DNA of 64,000 nt from Streptomyces sp. NBC_01317 (GTDB taxonomy: Bacteria; Actinomycetota; Actinomycetes; Streptomycetales; Streptomycetaceae): the NCBI RefSeq assembly GCF_035961655.1, contig NZ_CP108393.1:6837001-6901000 (forward strand), given 5' to 3'. A program made the translations under genes and the position numbers. Each line of letters starts with the position of its first letter. Positions within the stretch are counted from its first letter, which is position 1. Shown here one piece after another: positions 47,191-56,457 of this stretch. The notes under the pieces were generated by a model. It made no database searches. It saw nothing but the letters and a program-made list of their open reading frames with translations, and was not told where the DNA came from.

Positions 47191-48216
47191 GTGTCTGGTA
47201 TGTCGGCGGGTCGGCCGGCCCTGCGGATGGGACCCGCGGAGCTGGTGCAGGCGGCGGCCATGGCACGCCGTTTCTACCTCGAGGGCAAGTCCAAGATCCA
47301 GATCGCGGAGGAGTTCGGCGTCAGCCGCTTCAAGGTGGCCCGGGTTTTGGAGACCGCCCTGGAGCGCGATCTCGTACGGATCGAGATCCGCGTACCCGCC
47401 GAGCTGGACGCGGAGCGCTCCGACGCCCTGCGGGCCCGCTACGGCCTGCGGCACGCCGTGGTCGTGGAATCCCCCGCGGAGGCCGCCGACGAGTCGCCCG
47501 ACCCGGAGAACCTCGGCGAGGTGGCCGCCGACCTGCTCGGCGAACTGGTCGCGGAGGGTGACGTGCTGGGGCTGGCCTGGGGCCGCTCGACGATCCACAT
47601 GGCCGCCGCGCTCGACCGGCTGCCGCCCTGCACGGTCGTCCAGCTGACCGGGGTGTACGACGCGGGCACGGCCGAGCGCGGCTCGGTCGAGGCCGTACGG
47701 CGCGCCGCCCAGGTCTCCGGCGGCGAGGCGCACCCCATCTACGCGCCCATGCTGCTCCCCGACCCGGCGACGGCCGCCGCGCTGCGCAGCCAGCCGGGCA
47801 TCGCCCGCGCCTTCGAGTACTTCGACAAGGTGACGGTCGCGGCCGTCTCCATCGGCTCGTGGGAGGCCGGGATCTCCACGGTCCACGACATGCTGAGCGA
47901 CGAGGAACGGTCCCACTACGCCTCGCTCGGCGTGGCCGCCGAGATGTCCGCGCACCTCTTCGACGCGGAGGGCCGCCGGGTCGGCCGTGACCTGGGGGAG
48001 CGGTGCATCACGGTCGAGGCCGACCGGCTGCGGCGTATCCCGGAGGTCGTGGCGATCGCCGGCGGGCTGCGCAAGGCCGAGGCGATCGGGGCGGTGCTGC
48101 GCTCGGGTCTGGTCACGAGCCTGGTCACGGACACGGCGGCGGCGGACTTCCTGCTGACGGAGTTCACCCCGGCGCCGCGCCCCGCGCTGGAGCGGTCGGA
48201 CCCGGACGGCGACTAG
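47191..48216 (+). CDS. SorC/DeoR-type sugar-binding transcriptional regulator
   Basis: Protein of 341 residues. The N-terminal helix-turn-helix is AAAMARRFYLEGKSKIQIAEEFGVSRFKVARVL, followed by a SorC-type effector domain (VLGLAWGRSTIHMAAAL, ISTVHDML, VAIAGGLRKAEAIGAVLRSG) that binds phosphorylated sugars in characterised relatives. GTG at 47191 has an excellent GAGGAG site 8 nt upstream; in-frame starts at 47131 and 47200 are weaker. No transport or catabolic operon is adjacent, so its target is unknown. Its stop overlaps the start of a 164-bp palindrome. Confidence 0.88.
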   Translation: MSGMSAGRPALRMGPAELVQAAAMARRFYLEGKSKIQIAEEFGVSRFKVARVLETALERDLVRIEIRVPAELDAERSDALRARYGLRHAVVVESPAEAADESPDPENLGEVAADLLGELVAEGDVLGLAWGRSTIHMAAALDRLPPCTVVQLTGVYDAGTAERGSVEAVRRAAQVSGGEAHPIYAPMLLPDPATAAALRSQPGIARAFEYFDKVTVAAVSIGSWEAGISTVHDMLSDEERSHYASLGVAAEMSAHLFDAEGRRVGRDLGERCITVEADRLRRIPEVVAIAGGLRKAEAIGAVLRSGLVTSLVTDTAAADFLLTEFTPAPRPALERSDPDGD

Positions 48217-48378
48217 GGCCTGTCCGGCGGATCTTCGTGGGCCTGCGGCGTCCGGCACCGCACCTCGCCGCGTTGTCGGGAGACCCGAGTACATCCAGTA
48301 CTCGGGTCTCCCTCCGCCTTGCGATGCGCGGCGCCGGACGCCGCAGACCGATCCACGAAGACCCGCCGGACAGGCCCT
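48215..48378. repeat. 164-bp palindromic element
   Basis: Near-perfect arms begin AGGGCCTGTCCGGCGGATC and end with its complement CGCCGGACAGGCCCT. The centre is a perfect 13-bp stem (48280-48292 and 48298-48310) with loop ATCCA. It starts within the stop codon of the SorC-type gene. It could be a terminator, a MITE-like element or both; I recall similar sequences in other Streptomyces genomes but cannot name a described family. Confidence 0.8.
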
Positions 48379-50046
<1,668 letters not shown>

Positions 50047-50124
50047 GCCGGCGCGGGCTGCGGGGCGGTCTCCTGAAGTCCGCGAAAAATTTCTGAAGTT
50101 TGTGGACATGGATGTGTGAGGACC

Positions 50125-50130
50125 GGGTAA
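50125..50130 (+). promoter_or_regulatory. GGGTAA -10 element of stress-sigma type
   Basis: GGGTAA lies 39 bp before the sigma factor start and matches the -10 of SigB/SigF-type promoters. A GTTTG at 50098-50102 is too far upstream to be a standard -35, so support is partial. Confidence 0.35.
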
Positions 50131-50169
50131 GCGCCTCCCCGCACTGTCCACGGAGCAAGGGAGGCCGAT

Positions 50170-51045
50170 GTGTCCACGGCGAACGCGGTGCCGGTGACGA
50201 GCATCCGCTACGGGACGCGGCAGGACGCCGCGTCCACGGAGCACGCCCTTCCGTATCTGGAGCGCCCGGCGGACGTGGCACCCAAGGACGCACGGGAGAT
50301 CTCGAAGCTCTTCTTCGCCCGGCTCACGGAGCTGGAAGAGGGCACGCGCGAGTACCAGTACGCGCGCAACACCCTCATCGAGCTGAACCTTTCGCTGGTG
50401 CGGTACGCCGCGGGCCGGTTCCGTAACCGCGCGGACCAGATGGAGGACATCGTCCAGGTCGGCACCATCGGCCTGATCAAGGCGATCGACCGCTTCGAGC
50501 TCACCCGCGAGGTGGAGTTCGCGACCTTCGCCGTCCCGTACATCGTCGGCGAGATCAAGCGGTTCTTCCGGGACACCAGTTGGGCGGTGCACGTGCCGCG
50601 CCGCCTCCAGGAGCTGCGCATCGACCTCGCGCGGGCGTCCGACGAGCTGTCCCAGCGGCTGGACCGCGCGCCGACGACGGCCGAGCTGGCCGAACACCTC
50701 GGGCTGGACGAGGAGGAGGTCATCGAGGGCGTCGTCGCCGGCAACGGCTACACGGCCGGATCGATCGACTTCCCTTCCGACGACTCCTCGGACTCCTCCG
50801 CCCCGCTCTCCGACCGCCTCGGCGCCCCCGACGCGGGCCTGGAGACGGCGGAGAACGTCCAGGCGCTCAAGCCGCTCCTCCAGGAGCTGGACGACCGGGA
50901 GCGCCAGATCCTCCAGATGCGCTTCGGCGACGAGATGACGCAGGCGGAGATCGGCGCCGAACTGGGCGTCACCCAGATGCACGTGTCCCGGCTGCTGTCC
51001 CGGATCACCGGACGGCTGCGGGACGGACTGCTCGTGGTGGAGTAG
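50170..51045 (+). CDS. SigB/SigF/SigG-family RNA polymerase sigma factor
   Basis: Group 3 sigma factor of 291 residues. Region 2 reads LIELNLSLVRYAAGRFRNRADQMEDIVQVGTIGLIKAIDRFE; region 3 lies about 150-205; region 4 is LQELDDRERQILQMRFGDEMTQAEIGAELGVTQMHVSRLLSRI. Streptomyces has several such paralogues (sigB, F, G, H, I and others), so I do not assign a name. GTG at 50170 has GGGAGG five bases upstream. No anti-sigma or anti-anti-sigma gene is adjacent, unlike many family members. A strong hairpin follows. Confidence 0.93.
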   Translation: MSTANAVPVTSIRYGTRQDAASTEHALPYLERPADVAPKDAREISKLFFARLTELEEGTREYQYARNTLIELNLSLVRYAAGRFRNRADQMEDIVQVGTIGLIKAIDRFELTREVEFATFAVPYIVGEIKRFFRDTSWAVHVPRRLQELRIDLARASDELSQRLDRAPTTAELAEHLGLDEEEVIEGVVAGNGYTAGSIDFPSDDSSDSSAPLSDRLGAPDAGLETAENVQALKPLLQELDDRERQILQMRFGDEMTQAEIGAELGVTQMHVSRLLSRITGRLRDGLLVVE

Positions 51046-51083
51046 ACGGCGGGCGTCGCACCGGACCGGTTCCGGTGGATCTC

Positions 51084-51126
51084 ACGGAGGAGAGGCATCC
51101 CACGTGTGTGGGTGCCTCTCCTCCGT
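51084..51126 (+). terminator. Terminator after the sigma factor gene
   Basis: A 19-bp stem with one bulged base (51084-51103 against 51108-51126) and a short GTGT loop, 38 bp after the stop. Confidence 0.85.
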
Positions 51127-51200
51127 CGTACGGGGCGTCGTGTTCTACTTCGGTGACGGCCTCCGCCGACCCGCCACCGCAGAGAAGTGAACCACCAGCA

Positions 51201-51683
51201 GTGCGACTCAACGATCTCGACGAACGCATCGTCCACGCCCTCGCCGAGGACGCCCGCCGTTCCTTCGCGGACATCGGGGCGCTCGTCGGGCTGTCCGCGC
51301 CGGCCGTCAAGCGGCGGGTCGACCGGTTGCGGGCCGAGGGGGCGATCACCGGGTTCACCGTACGGGTGGACCCCGCCGCGCTCGGCTGGCAGACCGAGGG
51401 GTTCATCGAGATCTATTGCAGCCGCAACACCTCGCCCGAGGCCATCCACCGGGGCCTGGAGCGCTACCCGGAGATCGCGTCCGCCTCGACCGTCACCGGG
51501 GACGCCGACGCGATCGTCCAGGTCTTCGCCGCCGACATGCGTCACTTCGAGCAGGTGCTCGAACGCATCGCGGGCGAGCCCTACGTCGAGCGGACGAAAT
51601 CGGTGCTGGTGCTGTCGCCCCTGCTCAGGCGCTATTCGTCGGGGTCGCCCGGCGCCCCGGGTTCACCCGCCCGGCAGGGCTGA
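51201..51683 (+). CDS. Lrp/AsnC-family transcriptional regulator
   Basis: Protein of 160 residues. N-terminal helix-turn-helix (LNDLDERIVHALAEDARRSFADIGALVGLSAPAVKRRVDRL), then the RAM ligand domain (ITGFTVRVDPAALGWQTEGFIEIY, VTGDADAIVQVFAADM). Lrp-type regulators bind amino acids. It lies 175 bp upstream of davA-davB in the same direction, so it is a good candidate for lysine-responsive control of those genes. GTG at 51201; the only purine-rich sequence (GAGAAG) is about 13 nt upstream, so the start is moderately certain. Confidence 0.9.
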   Translation: MRLNDLDERIVHALAEDARRSFADIGALVGLSAPAVKRRVDRLRAEGAITGFTVRVDPAALGWQTEGFIEIYCSRNTSPEAIHRGLERYPEIASASTVTGDADAIVQVFAADMRHFEQVLERIAGEPYVERTKSVLVLSPLLRRYSSGSPGAPGSPARQG

Positions 51684-51713
51684 GACCCCCCTCGCGCACG
51701 CGGCGACGCACCC

Positions 51714-51774
51714 CGCGCAACAAATCGCCGCGTCCACCCGCCCCCGCGCAACAGATCGGTGGTCGGCGCGCAAC
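51714..51774 (+). promoter_or_regulatory. Three helically phased CGCGCAAC repeats upstream of davA
   Basis: CGCGCAAC occurs at 51714-51721, 51745-51752 and 51767-51774. The first two are part of a longer match, CCCGCGCAACAAATCG and CCCGCGCAACAGATCG. Spacings are 31 and 22 bp, close to whole helical turns, as expected of an Lrp-type multimer site. Confidence 0.45.
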
Positions 51775-51858
51775 GGACATGTCTTGTCCCGGCCGGGCGG
51801 CGGCCCGTACGGTCGGGACGTCCCCCAGAACCCCTTTCGTACCGTCCGAGGTGCCGCC

Positions 51859-52656
51859 ATGCCGTCGCTCCGCACCGCCCTGCTCCAGAGCTCCGGCCGA
51901 CCCGGTTCCGTGCCGGACAATCTCGCGGTGCTCGACGCGGCGGCGGGCCGCGCCGCCGGGGCCGGGGCCGGGCTGCTGGTGTGCCCCGAGATGTTCCTGA
52001 CCGGGTACGCGATCGGCGACGACGTGGCCCGGCTGGCCGAACCCGCCGGCGGCGCCGGCGCGCAGGACGTGGCCGCGATCGCCGCCCGGCACGGGGTCGC
52101 GGTGGTGTACGGCTACCCCGAGCGCGACGGCGAGCGGGTTTTCAACGCCGCCCAGGTCATCGGCCCCGACGGGGCGCGGCTCGCGAACTATCGCAAGACC
52201 CATCTCTTCGGTCCGTTCGAGCGTGCGCACTTCAGCCCCGGTGACCGGCCCGTGGTCCAGGCCGAGCTGGGCGGCCTGCGGCTCGGACTGCTGATCTGCT
52301 ACGACGTCGAGTTCCCGGAGAACGTCCGGGCCCACGCCCTCGCCGGGACCGACCTGCTGCTCGTGCCCACGGCGGTGATGCACCCCTTCGAGTTCGTCGC
52401 CGAATCCGTCGTACCGGTCAGGGCCTTCGAGAACCAGATGTACGTGGCGTACGTGAACAGGGCCGGCCAGGAAGGGGAGTTCGAGTTCGTCGGACTGAGC
52501 TGCCTGGCGGGACCCGACGGCGCGACCCGGGCGCGTGCCGGGCGCGGGGAGGAGCTGGTCCTCGGTGAGGTCGACCCCGGGTTGCTGAGCGACTCCCGTG
52601 AGGCCAATCCGTATCTGCTGGACCGCCGCCCCGGGCTGTACACGTCACTCAACTGA
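51859..52656 (+). CDS. davA: Nitrilase-superfamily amidase, probable 5-aminopentanamidase (DavA)
   Basis: C-N hydrolase of 265 residues with the complete catalytic triad: E44 (LLVCPEMFLTGY), K113 (YRKTHLFG) and C147 (LLICYDVEFPEN). These blocks match, from memory, DavA of Pseudomonas putida, which hydrolyses 5-aminovaleramide to 5-aminovalerate, and the VYGYPERDG segment also fits. The pairing with a DavB-like monooxygenase next door strongly supports that role over a generic amidase. ATG at 51859 has GAGGTG upstream. It is separated from davB by 58 bp. Confidence 0.85.
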   Translation: MPSLRTALLQSSGRPGSVPDNLAVLDAAAGRAAGAGAGLLVCPEMFLTGYAIGDDVARLAEPAGGAGAQDVAAIAARHGVAVVYGYPERDGERVFNAAQVIGPDGARLANYRKTHLFGPFERAHFSPGDRPVVQAELGGLRLGLLICYDVEFPENVRAHALAGTDLLLVPTAVMHPFEFVAESVVPVRAFENQMYVAYVNRAGQEGEFEFVGLSCLAGPDGATRARAGRGEELVLGEVDPGLLSDSREANPYLLDRRPGLYTSLN

Positions 52657-52714
52657 GACCCGGCCCGCCCTTCCCACCCCCGCGCCAGTCGTACCCGCAA
52701 GGAGTCCGTACCCC

Positions 52715-54418
52715 GTGACGGTGCCCACCGCTGTCGAGCACATCGAGCCGGCGCTGCCGCCGATCACCATGTTCGGACCCGATTTCCCCTTCGCGTACGA
52801 CGATTTCCTCCGGGACCCGGTCGGCCTCGGCCAGATACCGGCGACCGCGCACGGCGCGGAGGTCGCCGTCATCGGCGGCGGGGTCTCCGGCCTCGTCGCC
52901 GCGTACGAACTGATGAGGATGGGGCTCAGACCGGTGGTGTACGAGGCCGACCGCCTCGGCGGCCGGCTCCGTACCGTCGGCTTCGAGGGCTGCGACCCCG
53001 GGCTGACCGCCGAGATGGGCGCGATGCGCTTCCCGCCGTCGTCCACCGCGCTCCAGCACTACATCGACCTGGTGGGCCTGGAGACGCGGCCCTTCCCCAA
53101 CCCGCTGGCCGCGGGCACCCCTTCGACCGTCGTCGACCTCAAGGGCGAGTCCCACTACGCCAGGACCATCGACGACCTCCCGCAGGTCTACCGCGACGTG
53201 ATGGCCGCCTGGAACACCTGCCTGGAGGAGGGCGCGGACTTCTCCGGCATGAACCGGGCCCTGCGGGAGCGTGACGTGCCACGGATCCGGGAGATCTGGG
53301 CCCGGCTGGTGGAGAAGCTCGACAACCAGACCTTCTACGGCTTCCTGTGCGACTCGCCCGCCTTCAAGTCCTTCCGCCACCGGGAGATCTTCGGCCAGGT
53401 GGGCTTCGGCACCGGCGGCTGGGACACCGACTTCCCCAACTCGATCCTGGAGATCCTGCGGGTCGTCTACACCGAGGCGGACGACCACCACCACGGCATC
53501 GTCGGCGGCAGCGAGCAGCTGCCGCTACGGCTGTGGTCGCGCGCGCCGGAGAAGATGACGTACTGGCCGGCCGGGACCTCGCTCAAGTCGCTGCACGACG
53601 GCGAGCCGCGCCCCGCCGTGACCCGGCTGCACCGGACCGCGGGCAACCGGGTCACGGTCACGGACGCGTCGGGCCGGATCCGTACGTACCGTGCCGCGAT
53701 CTTCACCGCCCAGTCCTGGCTGCTGCTCTCCAAGATCGCCTGTGACGACTCGCTCTTCCCGATCGACCACTGGACGGCGATGGAGCGGACCCACTACATG
53801 GAGTCGTCCAAGCTGTTCGTGCCGGTCGACCGGCCGTTCTGGCGGGACGAGGCACGCGACGACCAGGGGCGGCCGACCGGGCGGGACGTCATGTCGATGA
53901 CGCTCACGGACCGGATGACGCGGGGGACGTACCTGCTGGAGAACGGTCCTGACGAGCCGGCCGTCATCTGTCTCTCGTACACCTGGTGCGACGACAGCCT
54001 CAAGTGGCTGCCGTTGTCGGCCGAGGAGCGCATGGAGGTCATGCTCACCTCGCTGCGCGAGATCTATCCGCGGGTCGACATACGGCGGCACATCATCGGC
54101 AGTCCGGTGACGGTGTCCTGGGAGAACGAGCCGTATTTCATGGGCGCGTTCAAGGCGAACCTGCCCGGTCACTACCGCTACCAGCGGCGGCTGTTCACGC
54201 ATTTCATGCAGGACCGGCTGCCCGCCGACAAGCGGGGGATCTTCCTGGCCGGGGACGACATCTCGTGGACGGCGGGGTGGGCCGAGGGCGCCGTCCAGAC
54301 CGCGCTGAACGCGGTGTGGGGAGTGATGACCCACTTCGGCGGTGGTACGGACCCGTCGAACCCGGGGCCCGGGGACGTGTTCGACGAGATCGCGCCGGTC
54401 GAGCTGCCGGAGGACTGA
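52715..54418 (+). CDS. davB: FAD-dependent amine oxidase, probable L-lysine 2-monooxygenase (DavB)
   Basis: Protein of 567 residues. The FAD dinucleotide-binding fold is VAVIGGGVSGLVAAYELM followed by VVYEADRLGGRLRT. Segments TMFGPDFPFAYDDFL, FGQVGFGTGGWDTDFPNS, VSWENEPYFMGAFK and DDISWTAGWAEGAVQT match, from memory, lysine 2-monooxygenase DavB of P. putida over the whole length. DavB oxidatively decarboxylates lysine to 5-aminovaleramide, the substrate of the davA product. Related enzymes act on tryptophan or phenylalanine, so substrate is inferred. GTG at 52715 has AAGGAG ten bases upstream. davT and davD for the next steps are not in the window. Confidence 0.87.
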   Translation: MTVPTAVEHIEPALPPITMFGPDFPFAYDDFLRDPVGLGQIPATAHGAEVAVIGGGVSGLVAAYELMRMGLRPVVYEADRLGGRLRTVGFEGCDPGLTAEMGAMRFPPSSTALQHYIDLVGLETRPFPNPLAAGTPSTVVDLKGESHYARTIDDLPQVYRDVMAAWNTCLEEGADFSGMNRALRERDVPRIREIWARLVEKLDNQTFYGFLCDSPAFKSFRHREIFGQVGFGTGGWDTDFPNSILEILRVVYTEADDHHHGIVGGSEQLPLRLWSRAPEKMTYWPAGTSLKSLHDGEPRPAVTRLHRTAGNRVTVTDASGRIRTYRAAIFTAQSWLLLSKIACDDSLFPIDHWTAMERTHYMESSKLFVPVDRPFWRDEARDDQGRPTGRDVMSMTLTDRMTRGTYLLENGPDEPAVICLSYTWCDDSLKWLPLSAEERMEVMLTSLREIYPRVDIRRHIIGSPVTVSWENEPYFMGAFKANLPGHYRYQRRLFTHFMQDRLPADKRGIFLAGDDISWTAGWAEGAVQTALNAVWGVMTHFGGGTDPSNPGPGDVFDEIAPVELPED

Positions 54419-54488
54419 GCGGGGGCGGGCGCTCCCGTCGGACACGTATATCTACAGACGGTCCCATCCGTGAATCGTGTGCGCACCA

Positions 54489-54518
54489 TTGTCAGTTGCG
54501 AGTGGGCGCCTCTACGCT
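54489..54518 (+). promoter_or_regulatory. Promoter of the alginate-lyase-family gene
   Basis: TTGTCA (54489-54494), 18-bp spacer, TACGCT (54513-54518): a good HrdB-type match giving a leader of about 44 nt. Confidence 0.6.
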
Positions 54519-54533
54519 CCAACGGTCTCGTTC

Positions 54534-54548
54534 GTGAATGTCATTCAC
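54534..54548 (+). promoter_or_regulatory. Palindrome GTGAATGTCATTCAC, candidate operator
   Basis: Six-base arms around a 3-bp centre lie just downstream of the predicted transcription start and 21 bp before the start codon, a typical repressor position. The cognate regulator is not identified. Confidence 0.5.
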
Positions 54549-54568
54549 ATACATGATGGGAGCGCTCG

Positions 54569-55840
54569 ATGAGCGGAACCCCCCGAAGGCGCCTGAGGAC
54601 CCTGATCGCCGCCGCGTTCACCGCCGCGGCCGTCCTGGTCCCCGCCGCCTCCTCCGCCGCGGCCCCGGCCGTCCCCGCGACCCCGGTGATCGACGGCAAG
54701 CGGCTCCAGCAGGCCCGTGTCGCCCTGGACAAGGGCGACCCCGCCCTCAAGAAGGCCCTCACGTCCCTGATCGCGCAGGCCGATTCATGGCTCGGCAAGG
54801 GGCCCTGGACCGTGGTCGACAAGCCCAAGCCGGCGCCCAGCGGCGATCCCCACGACTACCTCAGCCAGGCCCCGTACTACTGGGCGTCGCAGCCCAAGAC
54901 CCCGGAGAATCCTTGGGGTTGCCCGTACGTGCAGCGCGACGGCGAGCGCAATCCCGAGGTCGACACGGGCACCGACCGCCCCGACATCGGCAAGGTCTTC
55001 AACTCGACCACCACGCTCAGCCTGGCCTGGTACCACACGGGCCAGAAGAAGTACGCGGAGCAGGCGGCGAAGGTCCTGCGCACCTGGTTCGTCGACCCCG
55101 CGACCCGGATGAACCCCAACCTGAACCACGGGCAGTTCATCCCCTGCAAGACGGATGGGAGGGCGATCGGGATCATCGATTTCAGCCAGCAGTACAGCAG
55201 CGTGTTGGACGCCCTCGCGATCCTCGACACCGGCGCGCCCGGCTGGACGAAGAGCGACCGGGACGGAATGCGCGCCTGGAACAAGGACTTCCTCGGCTGG
55301 CTGGTCAACTCGCCCTTCGGCAAGGAGGAGTCGGCGGCCAAGAACAACCACGGCACCTTCATGGACCTCCAGGTGGCCTCCCTCGCGCTGGCCACCGGCG
55401 ACAAGGCGCTCGCGCGCAAGATCGTCCTCGACGCGCGGGCCAAGCGGATCGATCCGCAGATCGCGGCCGACGGCCGCCAGCCGCAGGAGCTCACCCGTAC
55501 CCGCAGCTGGCACTACTCCACCTTCGACCTGGTCGCGTACACCCGCCTCGCCGCCATCGGCAAGCAGGTGGGGGTGGACCTCTGGGCCTACCAAGGCCCG
55601 CAGGGGCAGAGCCTGTTCAAGGCCGTCGACTATCTGCTGCCCGCCGCGACCGGGGCGGCCGCCTGGCCGCATCCGGAGCTGGAGTTCTACCGGTACGCGG
55701 CGAGCGACATCGTCCACGCGGCGGCCGACGCCGGTGACAGCAAGGCGCGCGCGGCCGTCCCGCTGCTCCAGGCGCCGCCCAACGGCGACGTCTGGGCGCT
55801 GCGGCCCGCGGCGGAGCAGCTCGACTCCATCGCCGGCTAG
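54569..55840 (+). CDS. Secreted alginate lyase family (PL5-like) protein
   Basis: Protein of 423 residues with an N-terminal signal peptide (basic PRRRLR, hydrophobic LIAAAFTAAAVLVPAA, likely cleavage after SSAAA). The mature domain is an alpha/alpha-toroid of the PL5 alginate lyase type. The catalytic Asn-His pair is in KNNHGTFMDLQVASLA and a Tyr in TRSWHYSTFDLVAY. Other conserved parts are ASQPKTPENPWGCPY and IDFSQQYSSVL. Substrate could be alginate or another uronate-containing polysaccharide. ATG at 54569 has GGGAGCG five bases upstream. The RRxLR motif leaves a Tat signal possible but weak. Confidence 0.87.
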   Translation: MSGTPRRRLRTLIAAAFTAAAVLVPAASSAAAPAVPATPVIDGKRLQQARVALDKGDPALKKALTSLIAQADSWLGKGPWTVVDKPKPAPSGDPHDYLSQAPYYWASQPKTPENPWGCPYVQRDGERNPEVDTGTDRPDIGKVFNSTTTLSLAWYHTGQKKYAEQAAKVLRTWFVDPATRMNPNLNHGQFIPCKTDGRAIGIIDFSQQYSSVLDALAILDTGAPGWTKSDRDGMRAWNKDFLGWLVNSPFGKEESAAKNNHGTFMDLQVASLALATGDKALARKIVLDARAKRIDPQIAADGRQPQELTRTRSWHYSTFDLVAYTRLAAIGKQVGVDLWAYQGPQGQSLFKAVDYLLPAATGAAAWPHPELEFYRYAASDIVHAAADAGDSKARAAVPLLQAPPNGDVWALRPAAEQLDSIAG

Positions 55841-55841
55841 A

Positions 55842-55862
55842 CGGGCTAGACGGGCCAGGCGG
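55842..55862 (+). repeat. Short tandem repeat after the lyase gene
   Basis: TAGACGGGC occurs twice in tandem beginning just after the lyase stop, followed by a diverged copy. Role unknown. Confidence 0.4.
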
Positions 55863-55929
55863 GGCTGGGCGGCCCAGGCCCTGCCCCGAGCCGCCGCGGC
55901 GGGACTCCTGCGCGGATGCGAGGGGCGGA

Positions 55930-55935
55930 TAGGAT
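55930..55935 (+). promoter_or_regulatory. -10 box for the thioesterase gene
   Basis: TAGGAT followed by AAAA lies 54 bp before the start. No clear -35 is seen. Confidence 0.4.
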
Positions 55936-55989
55936 AAAACCGCCCATACCGGCCGTCTCGGCCGTCTCGCACCGCCCGGGAGTCCCCTC

Positions 55990-56457
55990 GTGACCGCTGG
56001 CATCCAGCCCACCACCCGCCACGTCGACTTCGGCGTCCTGGTCCCGCTGACCGTGTACTTCGACGACTTCGACCCGATGGGCCTGCTCCACAACAGCCGC
56101 TACGCGGTGCTGGTCGAGCGCGCCTGGATCGCCTATTGGGAGAGCCAGGGATTCGGCGGCCGGAAGTTCGCCGCCGCCGAGGGCGACGAGTTCAACGTCG
56201 TCAAGGATCTGCACATCGTCTTCGACCTGGCCCTGGACCGGGCGGGGGAGTACGCCGTACACCTGTGGCTCGAACCCCTCGGCCGTACGTCGGCCACCGC
56301 CGGCTTCCGCGTCTGCTCCGCCGACGCCTCGGTGACGTACGCCCACGGCACCCGTACGGTGGTCCGCCTCGACCCCGGGACCCTGCGGCCCGTCGCCTGG
56401 AGCGACCACGTCAGGTCGCTGTCTTCGTCGATGCTCCGTCCGGAGCCGGACCGCTGA
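55990..56457 (+). CDS. Hotdog-fold acyl-CoA thioesterase family protein
   Basis: Protein of 155 residues of the 4-hydroxybenzoyl-CoA thioesterase group. The active-site segment VYFDDFDPMGLLHNSRYAVLVERAW carries the Asp and His/Asn positions typical of the family (D..D.MG..HN..Y). The remaining beta strands (LHIVFDLALDRAGEYAVHLWLEPLGRTS) fit a hotdog domain. The acyl substrate is unknown. GTG at 55990 has GGGAG upstream. Its 3' end overlaps the convergent MFS gene by 47 bp. Confidence 0.87.
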   Translation: MTAGIQPTTRHVDFGVLVPLTVYFDDFDPMGLLHNSRYAVLVERAWIAYWESQGFGGRKFAAAEGDEFNVVKDLHIVFDLALDRAGEYAVHLWLEPLGRTSATAGFRVCSADASVTYAHGTRTVVRLDPGTLRPVAWSDHVRSLSSSMLRPEPDR

